Assembly: GCF_020991415.1 (NCBI RefSeq)
Contig: NZ_JAJMOY010000001.1
Coordinates: forward strand, 310,001-374,000
Length of the DNA stretch: 64,000 bases
Reading direction: 5' to 3'
Origin: Flavobacterium sp. ENC
GTDB taxonomy: Bacteria; Bacteroidota; Bacteroidia; Flavobacteriales; Flavobacteriaceae
The notes under the pieces: model-generated
What the model saw: only the letters and a program-made list of their open reading frames with translations
Told to the model about the DNA's origin: nothing
Database searches by the model: none
Shown: positions 1-10,099 of the stretch, piece after piece
Layout of the letters: every line of letters starts with the position of its first letter
Position numbering within the stretch: the first letter of the stretch is position 1
Translations under genes and position numbers: made by a program

Positions 1-2821
1 CAGCTTTCACAAGATACAATCCTGTTGTGAGGTCTGTTACCGAAAACTGAAAATCTGCATTTCCATTCGTTACAAAACTTTTTACCAATTGCCCTGAAAC
101 AGAATATATCTGCACTTTTGATGTGGTTACATTTAAGGTAAAATAATCTGAAACCGGGTTTGGATACAGATTTACCATATTTCCTTTTTCAAAATCAGCT
201 ATTGCCAGACTTGCCTGTTTGTTACCGTAAATTCGGTATTCTCCTGCCGGAATATTTATCGGTGCTGCAGCATCAGTAACATTTATGGTGGTATTATCCA
301 TTAGATTATACCAGGTTCCTGTGTACTGAAAACCTGTTGCGACATTTTGAGCCGTCAGTCCAAAGTTGGCCAGAATCAACACATCTTTCAGTTGTGTTGA
401 CGCTAAATTTGCATTGGTGATTTTTATGTTGACACTTAACGAACTTGCATTAGCAATTGTCGGTGTTCCCAAAAATACCGGTTCTGTAGTTTTTAGCGTA
501 ATCATTTTAGCCCAGTCATTGTAGATTTTATTTCTGTTTGAATTCCCCAGCCAGTTCTCCACCCATTGCGGTTGCGGTTTTGTATCTAATTTACAATCTC
601 CCGAAATGGTTGCAGAAGCATCATTTACCGTACCATTATTACAGGTAAAAATTGAATCATCCCATCCTAATTCTCCAAAATGCCAGATCATTTTCGGGCC
701 CGGCACCAATAAAGAAACTGCTCCAATAGCAGACATTCTTGATAAGGCTGTATTTAATGTCTTCACATTGTACGTTCCGTTTGAAGCTCCGTATTGTATA
801 TTTTTATACATCAGGCGTTCTTCATCATGACTTTCTGCATAACCCATTAATCGATTAGCCGTAAAACCACGACTGCCGCTGGTCATTCTTGAAATATTGC
901 TCACATAGCCCATTGACAATTCATTATAGGGATCTGTCATTTTTCCCCACATCATAACTCCCTTGCTTGGAGTTTCATTCACTCTGTAATTGGCCCATTG
1001 CTGCTCTTCCGAATCTGAACCTAAATGTTCGAAAATCGTATAATGCGTAGGATCCAGGCTCCAGGAATAATCGGCATATTTTCTCAAAACATCAACTCTG
1101 TCCTGTTGGTAACCATTAGTACAGGGCTCATCACTGGCTGTACAGGCTTGTGTAAATCCTTTGGTCAAATCCCAACGGAATCCATCTATTTTGTATTCCT
1201 GAATCCATTGTTTGATCACACGGTCTACATAATTCTGCGTTTTTAGCGATTGATGGTTAAAATCTTCCCCAACGCTGTAAGTATGTTTGGCAACCATATT
1301 AAAATACGGATTTTCGGCTGTTGGCGAACCAAAACCATCTCCGTCAGGATCATTCATCCACATTCTCACCATCGGATTTCTTCCGAAGGCATGATTTAAA
1401 GCTACATCGAGAATAACTGCAATTCCGTTTTGGTGACATAAATCGATCAGCTCTTTTAATTTATCTGATGTTCCGTAAAATTTATCCAAGGCCATATGAA
1501 ATGAAGTATTATACCCCCAGCTTTCATTGCCTTCAAATTCCATTACCGGCATTAATTCGATCGCATTTATTTTAAGATTTTTAAAATAATCTATTTTATC
1601 AATCAAACTTTGATAATTTCTGGCAGCATCAAAATCGCGAACCAAAACTTCATACACGACCAATTTATCTTTCTCCGGTTTTGTAAAATTAGTCACCTGC
1701 CAATTGTAAGGCGCCTGACCTGTTTTAAGTACGGTAACTTCAAAATTTTGACCTGTCGGATAAACCGGCATATTCGGATAAGAAGCCGATGGAATTCCGG
1801 CATCATCATAAGGAGATAACACCAAAGTAGAATACGGATCAGCCGTTTTTACCAGGGAAGGTGAATTAGCAAGCGGTGTTGCATCAACTACCCAATATTG
1901 ATAGGTATTGTTTACTCCGGAAACCAAACCTGTAATTTCGAGCCAGAATTTCCCGGAAGTGGGATCTTTTTTCATGGCGTATGCCGATGAAGGCTGCCAG
2001 TTGTTAAAACTTCCTGCAACGTAAACAAAGTCTTTGAATGGTGCATCCAGAACCAATGTGGCTTTTGTAGCATCACCAGCATTATAGTTAATTCCATCCA
2101 CTAAACCGGCTGGCATTGCTGCTGAAACCGTATTTGGATTTACAATTACAGAGAACTTTTTAAGAATAGTTGTTGCTCCCTGGACGATAGTTAATTCATA
2201 GCTTTGATTGCTCGTGATGTTCGTGTGAGAATAGGAATAAGATGATGCAGCTGCATTGGTATTGATTGTCGTTCCGTTTGCTTTCAGGGTATAGCTTGCA
2301 GCACCATTTGTATTGGTCGCTGAAACAGTAAAATTGGAACCTGAAGCAATAATACTTGCGCTATTTTCGGCCGGAGCAGTTAAAGTGGCCTGAAAAGAAC
2401 CTACTTCAACAACAATATCCTGAGATTGTTTTCCTCCTGATCCGTCTTTTGCCTTAACCAGAAATCCCATCCTGCCGATTCCGCTTCTATTAAAATATAC
2501 TGACGGGACAAACGTTTTTGTATAGGTATCTGTTCCAGCATTATACGTGAATTTACTGGCTTCGTTTGAAGCCGTCCAGGAACCGTTTGAAGGGGAATCC
2601 ATTTGAGCGGCATCGTTTACATTATACGACCATGACCAAAGATATAAGGCATTGCCGGCAACACCCCAGGTACCTTCATTAATACTTGAACCATTAATTG
2701 TTATGGTAATAGAAGTGGTATCTTCAAAAGGTGACGGATTTATGGCGTATGTCACTGTTTGCTGTTGTGCAAAAATAGCCGTCGACAGCAAAAGGAAAAA
2801 TAAGAGTAAAGTTTTTTTCAT
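1..2821 (-). CDS. T9SS-secreted GH13 alpha-amylase, 3' end outside window
   Basis: The reading frame is open from an ATG at 2821 to the window edge, about 940 codons. It starts with a signal peptide (MKKTLLLFFLLLSTAIFAQ). Beta-sandwich modules follow, including an E-set/CBM48-like piece with FNNWQPSSAY. The GH13 barrel carries the four conserved regions: DVALNH (about residue 470), GFRWDLTKG with the nucleophile Asp (about 549), the acid Glu in IFEHLG (about 595), and ESHDEE (about 666). The tail LYPNPVSDYF...VYSVSG-like, reading IYSVSGQLVKSF, is a type A T9SS sorting domain, so the enzyme is probably exported across the outer membrane. It lies downstream of susE in the same direction, separated by a hairpin terminator, and would make the first cuts in extracellular starch. 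Function is confident; exact specificity (alpha-amylase or pullulanase-like) is not readable. Confidence 0.93.
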   Translation of the reverse strand, partial: MKKTLLLFFLLLSTAIFAQQQTVTYAINPSPFEDTTSITITINGSSINEGTWGVAGNALYLWSWSYNVNDAAQMDSPSNGSWTASNEASKFTYNAGTDTYTKTFVPSVYFNRSGIGRMGFLVKAKDGSGGKQSQDIVVEVGSFQATLTAPAENSASIIASGSNFTVSATNTNGAASYTLKANGTTINTNAAASSYSYSHTNITSNQSYELTIVQGATTILKKFSVIVNPNTVSAAMPAGLVDGINYNAGDATKATLVLDAPFKDFVYVAGSFNNWQPSSAYAMKKDPTSGKFWLEITGLVSGVNNTYQYWVVDATPLANSPSLVKTADPYSTLVLSPYDDAGIPSASYPNMPVYPTGQNFEVTVLKTGQAPYNWQVTNFTKPEKDKLVVYEVLVRDFDAARNYQSLIDKIDYFKNLKINAIELMPVMEFEGNESWGYNTSFHMALDKFYGTSDKLKELIDLCHQNGIAVILDVALNHAFGRNPMVRMWMNDPDGDGFGSPTAENPYFNMVAKHTYSVGEDFNHQSLKTQNYVDRVIKQWIQEYKIDGFRWDLTKGFTQACTASDEPCTNGYQQDRVDVLRKYADYSWSLDPTHYTIFEHLGSDSEEQQWANYRVNETPSKGVMMWGKMTDPYNELSMGYVSNISRMTSGSRGFTANRLMGYAESHDEERLMYKNIQYGASNGTYNVKTLNTALSRMSAIGAVSLLVPGPKMIWHFGELGWDDSIFTCNNGTVNDASATISGDCKLDTKPQPQWVENWLGNSNRNKIYNDWAKMITLKTTEPVFLGTPTIANASSLSVNIKITNANLASTQLKDVLILANFGLTAQNVATGFQYTGTWYNLMDNTTINVTDAAAPINIPAGEYRIYGNKQASLAIADFEKGNMVNLYPNPVSDYFTLNVTTSKVQIYSVSGQLVKSFVTNGNADFQFSVTDLTTGLYLVKA

Positions 2822-2844
2822 AATGTGGCTGATTGGTTAGTTGG

Positions 2845-2877
2845 ATTAAAAAAGGGCTACCTTATAGATAGCCCTTT
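2845..2877 (-). terminator. Hairpin between susE-like gene and amylase
   Basis: The sequence AAAGGGCTA (2851-2859) pairs perfectly with TAGCCCTTT (2869-2877). Read on the minus strand the hairpin is followed by a short T-run. It lies after the susE stop and before the amylase start, so it may partly terminate the susCDE message and lower amylase transcription. That role is inference. Confidence 0.65.
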
Positions 2878-2893
2878 ATATTTCAATAATAAA

Positions 2894-3991
2894 TTATTCC
2901 TGATTTGGAATCATTAAGTAGCTTCCGTCTAAATCATTGAAATAAATTACATATTTAGATTTTGCCACTGGTATATTATCACCTGTTCCGCCTCCTGAGA
3001 AAGCAGTATTACCTCCCCATGAAACATCCCATGCATTATTTGCTCTAAATTTAAGCTCTCCATCTTTTAAAGAAGTTACGCCTAAACTCCAAATATGATC
3101 ATTAAAAGCTGATTTTGTCATTGCCGTAGATGCATCCCAACCGCCTGCTGTACTACTACCAATAATACCAACTGTTGCAAATGTGTTTGCAGCAGAAGCA
3201 TCATAAGCTTCTAGTTTGTAAGTCAATTTTTGAACATCCATTGTAAATTTGTAATATCCATCTGCAGGAATAACAAAACTAGCCGGATCAGGATCAGATT
3301 CTGTTCCTCTATACGCTAATGTACCACTAGCACCTCCGTACATTGGAGCCCAATTACCAAGGTTTTTAATTGTTTTGAAAGCTCCTGCTTTAAAAAATCC
3401 TGTAAAAGTATATTCATTAGCATTTTTTCCGCTTCTAAATAAGATCTGATTTCCTTTATTGTTATCCCAGCCTGAAACTGTCGCATCCCCAACTAGATAC
3501 CATTCGTTAAAATTATAATTAACTTTTCCAGTATAAGGAGTTACACTAATTGTAACTGCCGTTTTAGCTAATTGAGGAACTCCTCCGGAAACACTTGAAC
3601 GAACTTTCACATCAAATAACGTTGCTACTTCTGTTGGTCCCCCAAGATCAATTGCTGCCTGATTTAAATCTCTGGCAAGTATTGACGCAGAAGTAGTATT
3701 TTTAGAAGTTGCAAGCGTTTTTGCAGCCGTAAAATCTCCTCCTTTTTTATCAATTAACAAAGTATATTCAACAACAACACTTCTTGAATATTTCGCAGCT
3801 GACCATTCAAATTTGCCAGCCTCCTCTGCAGGTTTGTCTGCATCCAGAATAAACTCTTTTCCAGCAGCAGGAGAAGTAATTTCCGGTATAGAAGTACCTT
3901 CTACAATTGGTCTGTTTTCTACATCATCAGCGTTACATGAAACCAGCAATACACCAATAAATGCGATTAAAATTTTATAACTATTTTTCAT
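2894..3991 (-). CDS. susE: SusE/SusF-like starch-binding outer membrane lipoprotein
   Basis: This 365-residue protein starts with a lipoprotein signal ending in LLVSC (Cys about 19), so it should be a surface lipoprotein. Residues about 35-150 form a SusE-type immunoglobulin-like domain (PEITSPAAGKEFIL, FEWSAAKYS, VVVEYTLLID). Two copies of the SusE/F carbohydrate-binding module follow; they begin around EWYLVGDATVSGWD and FATVGIIGSSTAGGWD. The family holds starch at the cell surface for SusCD and has no catalytic activity. It follows susD after about 20 bases, as in known sus operons. SusE versus SusF naming is by position; two C-terminal binding modules favour SusE. Confidence 0.9.
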   Translation of the reverse strand: MKNSYKILIAFIGVLLVSCNADDVENRPIVEGTSIPEITSPAAGKEFILDADKPAEEAGKFEWSAAKYSRSVVVEYTLLIDKKGGDFTAAKTLATSKNTTSASILARDLNQAAIDLGGPTEVATLFDVKVRSSVSGGVPQLAKTAVTISVTPYTGKVNYNFNEWYLVGDATVSGWDNNKGNQILFRSGKNANEYTFTGFFKAGAFKTIKNLGNWAPMYGGASGTLAYRGTESDPDPASFVIPADGYYKFTMDVQKLTYKLEAYDASAANTFATVGIIGSSTAGGWDASTAMTKSAFNDHIWSLGVTSLKDGELKFRANNAWDVSWGGNTAFSGGGTGDNIPVAKSKYVIYFNDLDGSYLMIPNQE

Positions 3992-4010
3992 TTTAATATT
4001 TTATAAGATG

Positions 4011-5639
4011 TTAGTATTGAGGATTTTGCTTTAATGTTGGATTTGCCTGAATGTTTCTTGCAGGAATTGGCATTAAATCTCTGTACGACTCAGTAGCATT
4101 CCCATTTACAGAACCACCTTTCCACTGCCAGATTTTAGATCCGCCTGTGAATTTTCCAAAACGAATCAAATCCGTTCTTCTGTGACATTCCCAAAACAAC
4201 TCTCTTCCTCTTTCATCCAAAAGGAAATCAAGTGTTAACTGAGGAATTGTAATAGTTTGTGCACCAGCTCTTGTTCTAATTTGGTTTACATACCCTAAAG
4301 CGGTATTAATGTTTCCGGTACTAGCACCTCTTACAGTTGCTTCAGCATACATTAAATAAGCATCTGTTAATCTGAACATTGGGAAATCGATATCAGGGAT
4401 ATCATTTCTTTGGGCAGCAGAACCATCAGCATTTTTATTGATATATTTTGTTACAGCATAACCATCTGTAAAAGTTCCAACATTATTAATATCTTTTGAC
4501 TGACCATCTGTATAAAATGTACCTCTTTTATCTCCGGTTCCGGTTTCGTCTGGAAAAAGATTTACAAACTCTCTACGAGTTCTAATCCCTTGCCATCCAC
4601 CGTCCATACCTCTTGAAGCCGCATTCATACTACCTCCAATAGAAGCGTGCATGATAAAACTCATTCCTCCACCAGTTGCTCTGATAGCATTACCATCTCC
4701 AACAATTGGAAAAATAAATTCACTTTGAGCACCATTTCTGTTATTATCCGCAGAGAATAAATAACGATAAGGAACATCTGCAAAAGTATATCCTGAACCA
4801 GTAATGATTTCGCTTAGTAATGTTGCAGCTTCGTTATTTCTTTCTACTCCTGTATAAACTTTAGAATTTAAATAAATTTGCGCCAATAAAAATTTAGCAG
4901 CTGTTTTATCAACTCTACCATATTCATTTTGTTTTGAAGCCACTAAACTATTGTCCAGGTCTTTCAATTCAGATTCGATAAAAGCAAAAACTTCTGCTCT
5001 TGATTTTTGTACCGGATAAAAGAATCCAACAGGGTCATTTTCTGTAGTAATTGGCACATTTCCGAACAAATCCATTAAGTTATAATAAGAGAACGCTCTT
5101 AAAAAACGGGCTTCAGCTCTAAATTTAGCGATATCAGCTTTTAGATTTGCATCAACGCCCCTTGCAGTTAATTTTTCATCGCTGGTTTGTCTTAAAAACT
5201 CATTGGCAACACTAATGTGATAAAATGCTCTTGAAAATGTTCCTTCCAAAAATTCATTGGCCGGAGCCCATGTCTGAGAATTCAAAGTTGGCAAAGTACC
5301 ATCGGCCCAGGCAATAATTGCCTCATCTGTTGTAAACTCCTGTGTTACAAAAAGTAATCTTAAATAACTACTAAAGTCTCCTCCAAGTCCTGCGATATCA
5401 GGGCTCTTTAATGGATCTCCAACAGTCCCGTCACCGTCATTTCCTCCCACATACAAACCTGCGTATAATTTTGCCAGTACTTGTTTGTAAGATCCGGGAT
5501 CCTGAAAAAAGGTTTCAGATAAAAATTCATCATCATCCTTTGGCGTCACATTTAAGTCGTCCGTACAGGAGGTAAGCGTCATACTTAATCCTAAAACGAA
5601 TAGGAAAAAATAAGATATATATTTAAATGATATTTTCAT
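4011..5639 (-). CDS. susD: SusD-like starch-binding outer membrane lipoprotein
   Basis: The chosen ATG at 5639 gives 542 residues and a clean lipoprotein signal (MKISFKYISYFFLFVLGLS, then TLTSC). A longer frame from 5690 would overlap susC and add 17 uncharged-poor residues without purpose. SusD hallmarks are visible: the RAEARFLRAFSYYNLMDLFG helix typical of TPR/SusD folds, and C-terminal DERGRELFWECHRRTDLIRFGKF. The protein forms the lid of the SusC channel and binds starch oligosaccharides at the surface. It begins 37 bases after the susC stop and is almost certainly co-transcribed with it. Confidence 0.95.
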   Translation of the reverse strand: MKISFKYISYFFLFVLGLSMTLTSCTDDLNVTPKDDDEFLSETFFQDPGSYKQVLAKLYAGLYVGGNDGDGTVGDPLKSPDIAGLGGDFSSYLRLLFVTQEFTTDEAIIAWADGTLPTLNSQTWAPANEFLEGTFSRAFYHISVANEFLRQTSDEKLTARGVDANLKADIAKFRAEARFLRAFSYYNLMDLFGNVPITTENDPVGFFYPVQKSRAEVFAFIESELKDLDNSLVASKQNEYGRVDKTAAKFLLAQIYLNSKVYTGVERNNEAATLLSEIITGSGYTFADVPYRYLFSADNNRNGAQSEFIFPIVGDGNAIRATGGGMSFIMHASIGGSMNAASRGMDGGWQGIRTRREFVNLFPDETGTGDKRGTFYTDGQSKDINNVGTFTDGYAVTKYINKNADGSAAQRNDIPDIDFPMFRLTDAYLMYAEATVRGASTGNINTALGYVNQIRTRAGAQTITIPQLTLDFLLDERGRELFWECHRRTDLIRFGKFTGGSKIWQWKGGSVNGNATESYRDLMPIPARNIQANPTLKQNPQY

Positions 5640-5676
5640 TTTGTTTGTTTTTAAATTTTTGATTTTCACGCTACTA

Positions 5677-8652
5677 TTAGAAATTGGCATTTACTCCAAA
5701 CAGGAAAGTTCTCGCTCTTGGGTAAACATTATTATCAATTCCGTTGAATCTTTCAGGATCTAAACCGTTATATTTCGTTAGAATGAAAACATTCTGAACA
5801 CCCGCTGTAAATCTTAAAGAAGCACTTTTGATGATTGTTTTGTCAAAAGTATATCCAAGTGTAACGTTATCTAATTTGATAAAAGAAGCATCTTTTACAA
5901 AATAATCAGACAAATAACGTGATGTTCCGTTATCTTCAAAAGTAAATCCGGTATTGTAGTAATCGGAGCTTACGTTAGATAAATCGGTTTGTCTTCTTAA
6001 TCCCGCATCAGAATACCCTAAGTTAGAACTTACGTTATCAAAAATTTTGTTTCCTACACTTGCTCTCCAGTTCATTGTAAAATCAAACTTTTTGTAGTTT
6101 AAAGTAGAGAACAAACCAAAAGTATAATCCGGTGCTGTTTTACCAGCTCTGTAACGGTCACCCGCATCAATTTTACCATCCGCGTTTCTATCCACATAAG
6201 CTCCTGCAATTGGTCTCTTATTGGCATCATATAGCTGCTCGTATACAAAGAATGAATTTGGCGCATATCCTACGGAGTTAATCAGGATTTTATTTCCGTT
6301 TCCACCGGCAATGTTATCTCCTGCTAAATACCCCTGAAAACCCGGAACCGTAATTCCTAATTCAGAAATATTCTGATCAATGTAAGTCGTATTAAAAGCT
6401 ACATTCCAGGTCAGATTATCCGTTTTAACAATATCAGAAGCAATACTAAACTCAACCCCTTTTGTTCTTACACTACCAATATTAAAGAAACCCTGATTTC
6501 TTAGGTTGGCACCATCAGGAACAGCAATATCTGCTAATAAATCGGTTGATTTTTTATCGAAATAGTTAATAGATCCTGTAACTCTGTCGTTGAAGAATCC
6601 GTAATCGATACCTAAGTTCATCTCCGCCAATTCTTCCCATTTGATATTTTCATTATATCCTTCAGGTCTTGCCGTAGAATAAACGGTATTACCAAAAATA
6701 TACTGCGAATTAATAGTTCCCAAAGTTACTCTTCGTAAATAATCGTATTGAGCAGAAATATCCTGCTGACCTGTTGTACCGTAACCAACTCTTAATTTTA
6801 CAGTTGAAAAAGTAGCATTATCTTTTAAGAAAGCTTCCTCAGAAAGGTTCCATGCAAAAGCACCCCCTGCGAAATTACCCCATCTGTTGTCTTCAGAAAA
6901 ACGCGAAGTTCCGTCTCTTCTGTAATTTAAAGTCAGTAAATATCTGCTGTCGTATCCTAAATTCAAACGTCCGAAGAACGATTGTAAGTTAACGTCCGGA
7001 TCAGTCGCAACATCCTCATTCGGATTTGGCTGTCTGGTTTCACCGGAAGAATATTTTTCTTTTTGAAACAATTGGTAGTTATAACCAGCAGTTGCATCAA
7101 TTTTAATTTTTCCTAAATCTTTAGTATAATTAAAATAAGCATTTAAGTTTTTGTTTTGAAGTGCATCCGTATAGCTGGAATAGTTTCCTAAATTTACGTA
7201 AGCAGGATCACTAAACGCTTTTGGCTGATATCCTAAAGCACTTTGAGTACTTACCTCAGTAAATCCGCTACTGTCAAATCTGTCAATCCCTGCTTCCACA
7301 ACAACTCTTAAGTCTTCAAAGAAATGCAGTTTGTAATCTAATCTTACATTACCCCATTTTCTTGTTGAAGTTGCTCTTCTGTTATCCTGGTTTAATCTTG
7401 CCACAGGATTTCTTGCCGGCAATAATGGTAAGTTTCCTGTAGGCTCCAACCATTCGAAGTAACCTCCGTAACGGGAACCTGCCTGGTAAACGGGCTGCGT
7501 TGGATCAAATCCGATAGCACTTCCGATTACAGCACCTTCATCCTGAAATTGGTTTTTACCAAAAGATAAATTTCCGCTAATATCAATTTTTAAGTGATTG
7601 TCGAAAAGAACCGGATTTAACGATAACGATGTCGTAGTTCTTTCAAAAGAAGTGTTTCTCAGGATTCCTGGATTATCAACATTTCCAACAGATAAACGTA
7701 CCGGTAATTTATTGAATAAAGAACCACTTACAGAGATATTGTTGTTGGTTGTTAAAGCTGTATGGAAAATTTCATCCTGCCAGTTTGTATTGGCAGTACC
7801 CAATAAAGCTTGTTGTGCCGCAGAACCTTTTGTTTTTACCAGTTCACGGTATTGATCTGCACTCATTACGTCAACCGTATTGGCTACTGTATTCACACCA
7901 ATCTGAGAACTGAAATTCACTTTTACAGCTCCTTTTGTTCCTTTTTTAGTCGTAATAACAATTACACCATTTGCAGCTCTTGATCCGTAGATTGCAGCAG
8001 CAGAAGCATCTTTAAGAACCGTAAATGATTCAATATCATTCGGGTCAATTGTAGAAAGGATACTTGTAGCCCCACTAGGAACCGCATTGCTCAAAGGAAG
8101 TCCGTCTAAAACGATTAAAGGCTCATTAGAAGCATTTAATGAAGATCCTCCACGAATTCTAATATCTGCTTTGGCTCCCGGAGCTCCTCCTCCAACAACA
8201 TTTACACCAGCAATACGACCGCTGATCAAACTTTCCGGAGTCACGTTAATTCCTTTATTAAATTCTTTAGCAGAAATTTGTGATACAGATCCTGTTGCGT
8301 CTTTTTTCTTAACAGTACCGTAACCTACTTGTACCACAACTTCTTTCAGCTGATTGGTATCTTCTTCTAAGGAAACACTTAAGGTTTGTTGGCCATTATA
8401 AGTTACAGTTGACGTTTTATACCCAATAAACGAAACAATAATTTTGTCTCCGTTTTTTACATTAGATAACTGAAATTTACCGTCAAAATCTGTTGATGTT
8501 CCGCCCGGAGCACCTTGTACATTTACATTTACTCCCGGAATTGGTTGTCCCGTTGCCAGATCGGCAACTGTTCCTTTTAAAGTACTTTGAGCTAGTACAG
8601 TAAACGGCAACAGTAAGAATAAAAATAACAACTTTTTGTAAATTGTTTTCAT
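5677..8652 (-). CDS. susC: SusC-like TonB-dependent starch oligosaccharide transporter
   Basis: The 991-residue protein has a signal peptide (MKTIYKKLLFLFLLLPFTVLA), an N-terminal carboxypeptidase-regulatory-like domain (about 25-100, with GYKTSTVTYNG), a TonB box region and plug (VVVQVGYGTVKKKDATGSVS; LIVLDGLPL; AAIYGSRAANGVI), and a large beta-barrel that ends in an aromatic residue (FLFGVNANF). Length and order match SusC/RagA receptors. It imports oligosaccharides through the outer membrane using TonB energy, paired with the SusD lid encoded next. It is the first gene of the minus-strand operon, and a candidate promoter lies about 65 bases upstream. Confidence 0.96.
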   Translation of the reverse strand: MKTIYKKLLFLFLLLPFTVLAQSTLKGTVADLATGQPIPGVNVNVQGAPGGTSTDFDGKFQLSNVKNGDKIIVSFIGYKTSTVTYNGQQTLSVSLEEDTNQLKEVVVQVGYGTVKKKDATGSVSQISAKEFNKGINVTPESLISGRIAGVNVVGGGAPGAKADIRIRGGSSLNASNEPLIVLDGLPLSNAVPSGATSILSTIDPNDIESFTVLKDASAAAIYGSRAANGVIVITTKKGTKGAVKVNFSSQIGVNTVANTVDVMSADQYRELVKTKGSAAQQALLGTANTNWQDEIFHTALTTNNNISVSGSLFNKLPVRLSVGNVDNPGILRNTSFERTTTSLSLNPVLFDNHLKIDISGNLSFGKNQFQDEGAVIGSAIGFDPTQPVYQAGSRYGGYFEWLEPTGNLPLLPARNPVARLNQDNRRATSTRKWGNVRLDYKLHFFEDLRVVVEAGIDRFDSSGFTEVSTQSALGYQPKAFSDPAYVNLGNYSSYTDALQNKNLNAYFNYTKDLGKIKIDATAGYNYQLFQKEKYSSGETRQPNPNEDVATDPDVNLQSFFGRLNLGYDSRYLLTLNYRRDGTSRFSEDNRWGNFAGGAFAWNLSEEAFLKDNATFSTVKLRVGYGTTGQQDISAQYDYLRRVTLGTINSQYIFGNTVYSTARPEGYNENIKWEELAEMNLGIDYGFFNDRVTGSINYFDKKSTDLLADIAVPDGANLRNQGFFNIGSVRTKGVEFSIASDIVKTDNLTWNVAFNTTYIDQNISELGITVPGFQGYLAGDNIAGGNGNKILINSVGYAPNSFFVYEQLYDANKRPIAGAYVDRNADGKIDAGDRYRAGKTAPDYTFGLFSTLNYKKFDFTMNWRASVGNKIFDNVSSNLGYSDAGLRRQTDLSNVSSDYYNTGFTFEDNGTSRYLSDYFVKDASFIKLDNVTLGYTFDKTIIKSASLRFTAGVQNVFILTKYNGLDPERFNGIDNNVYPRARTFLFGVNANF

Positions 8653-8717
8653 ACTTTTTGTTTAAATTAGTTTGAGTTTTTGATTGTTAGTTTAGTTTTT
8701 AATTTTACTTCGAATTT

Positions 8718-8746
8718 CAAAATTAGGAATTTATTAACATGCTCAA
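8718..8746 (-). promoter_or_regulatory. Candidate promoter of the sus operon
   Basis: Read on the minus strand, TTG (8746-8744) is followed after 18 bases by TAATTTTG (8725-8718). This matches the Bacteroidota consensus TTG-N17-23-TAnnTTTG exactly. Transcription would begin near 8712, leaving about a 60-base leader before the susC ATG. Confidence 0.55.
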
Positions 8747-8887
8747 CGACTTACAATTTTAATAGGGTTACGAAAACGTGATAGTGTTGAAAACTTTCTA
8801 TTTTTTGTAATCTTTTAAGTCAAAAATTATCAATTATAAAAATATTGGATACCTTTATTAACAATTAGATTTTTTTCAAATTAGTAT

Positions 8888-9919
8888 ATGAAACGTAAAA
8901 TAACCTTAAAACAGATTGCAAAGGAACTTGACGTATCGATTTCAACTGTCTCGAAATCACTGCGAAACAGTCTTGAAATCGGTGAAGAAACACGATTAAA
9001 AGTGCAGGCTTTTGCAAAGTTTTACAACTACAAGCCCAACAACATCGCCCTTAGTTTAAAAAATCGAAAAACCAAAAGTATTGGTATTATCATTCCGGAA
9101 ATTGTACATTATTTTTTCTCTACCGTAATCAACGGAATTGAACAGGTGGCCAACGAAAACGGCTACAGTGTTGTGATATGTTTATCGGACGATTCTTTCG
9201 ATAAAGAAGTCTTAAATATGGAAATGCTGGCCAACGGAAGCATTGATGGTTTTATTATGTCCCTTTCAAAAGAAACCCAGTACAAAGGTGATTTTCACCA
9301 CATTACCGAAGTCATCAATCAGGGAATGCCCGTAGTCATGTTCGATCGCGTCACCAACGATATTTTATGCGACAAAGTGATCATCGACGATAAAGCTGCC
9401 GCTTACGAAGCGGTCCAGAGCTTAATCGATAATGGCCGAAAAAAGATCGCCCTTGTGACCACTGTTGATTATGTAAGTGTCGGGAAATTACGTACTGACG
9501 GATACGAAAAAGCCTTATTAGACAACGGATTGCCTTTTAACGAAGATTTAATCATAAAAATTGAAGATGTCGATACCTGCGAAATCACAATCAGCCAGCT
9601 TTTACACGACAGGGCATTTGATGCTGTTTTTGCTGTAAATGAGCTTTTTGCCGTTACTATTATAAAAACTGCAAGCAAAATGGGACTTAAAGTTCCCGAA
9701 GACCTGGCCGTAATTGCTTTTACGGACGGAATTATCTCGAAATACTCCACGCCAAGTATTACAACCGTAAGCCAGAGTGGGGAAAAAATGGGAAACAAAG
9801 CGGCTAAAATGCTGATCGAAAGACTGGAAGCCGAACATAATGATGAGGAGGAAGAAAATGAAAATTATACCACCGAAGTTATCGAAACCCATTTGATAAA
9901 AAGAGAATCTACTGACTAA
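8888..9919 (+). CDS. LacI-family transcriptional regulator of the starch/maltose locus
   Basis: This 343-residue protein begins with a classic LacI helix-turn-helix (ITLKQIAKELDVSISTVSKSL), a hinge region, and a periplasmic-binding-protein-like ligand domain (KSIGIIIPEIVHYFFSTVINGIEQ; DGFIMSLSKET; AVFAVNELFA; TTVSQSGEKMGNKAAKMLI). It is divergent from susC and directly upstream of the permease-phosphorylase genes, so it most likely controls both arms in response to maltose or a related sugar. It is not the membrane-bound SusR type of Bacteroides. Target operators are not proven; a palindrome at 10055-10073 is a candidate. Confidence 0.92.
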   Translation: MKRKITLKQIAKELDVSISTVSKSLRNSLEIGEETRLKVQAFAKFYNYKPNNIALSLKNRKTKSIGIIIPEIVHYFFSTVINGIEQVANENGYSVVICLSDDSFDKEVLNMEMLANGSIDGFIMSLSKETQYKGDFHHITEVINQGMPVVMFDRVTNDILCDKVIIDDKAAAYEAVQSLIDNGRKKIALVTTVDYVSVGKLRTDGYEKALLDNGLPFNEDLIIKIEDVDTCEITISQLLHDRAFDAVFAVNELFAVTIIKTASKMGLKVPEDLAVIAFTDGIISKYSTPSITTVSQSGEKMGNKAAKMLIERLEAEHNDEEEENENYTTEVIETHLIKRESTD

Positions 9920-10054
9920 AAATCTTAAAATCAACCTTTTCTAAAGCCATGAATAATATTTGTGGCTTTTTTGTTAGGCTGTTTTAAAAAATAATTAATA
10001 CTTTTACGCCTGCTCAAAGCTTTTACTTTTACTTCGAAAAAATAAGTAAGTTTT

Positions 10055-10073
10055 GATAAGCAAAGCGCTTATC
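10055..10073. promoter_or_regulatory. Palindromic candidate operator upstream of the maltose genes
   Basis: GATAAGC (10055-10061) and GCTTATC (10067-10073) form a perfect 7-base inverted repeat with a 5-base centre. Inside it AAGCGCTT is itself a perfect palindrome with a central CG, a feature common in LacI-family operators. It sits 27 bases before the permease ATG and just downstream of AAGTTTTG (10048-10055), which matches the -7 consensus in 7 of 8 positions. Confidence 0.5.
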
Positions 10074-10099
10074 GTCTAATTAATTTCTTAATTACGATA

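Noticed and set aside
8653-8887. LacI-type operator in the susC-regulator gap
   Set aside because: Candidate words around AACGTGATAGTGTT are not truly palindromic and do not match the 10055-10073 site.
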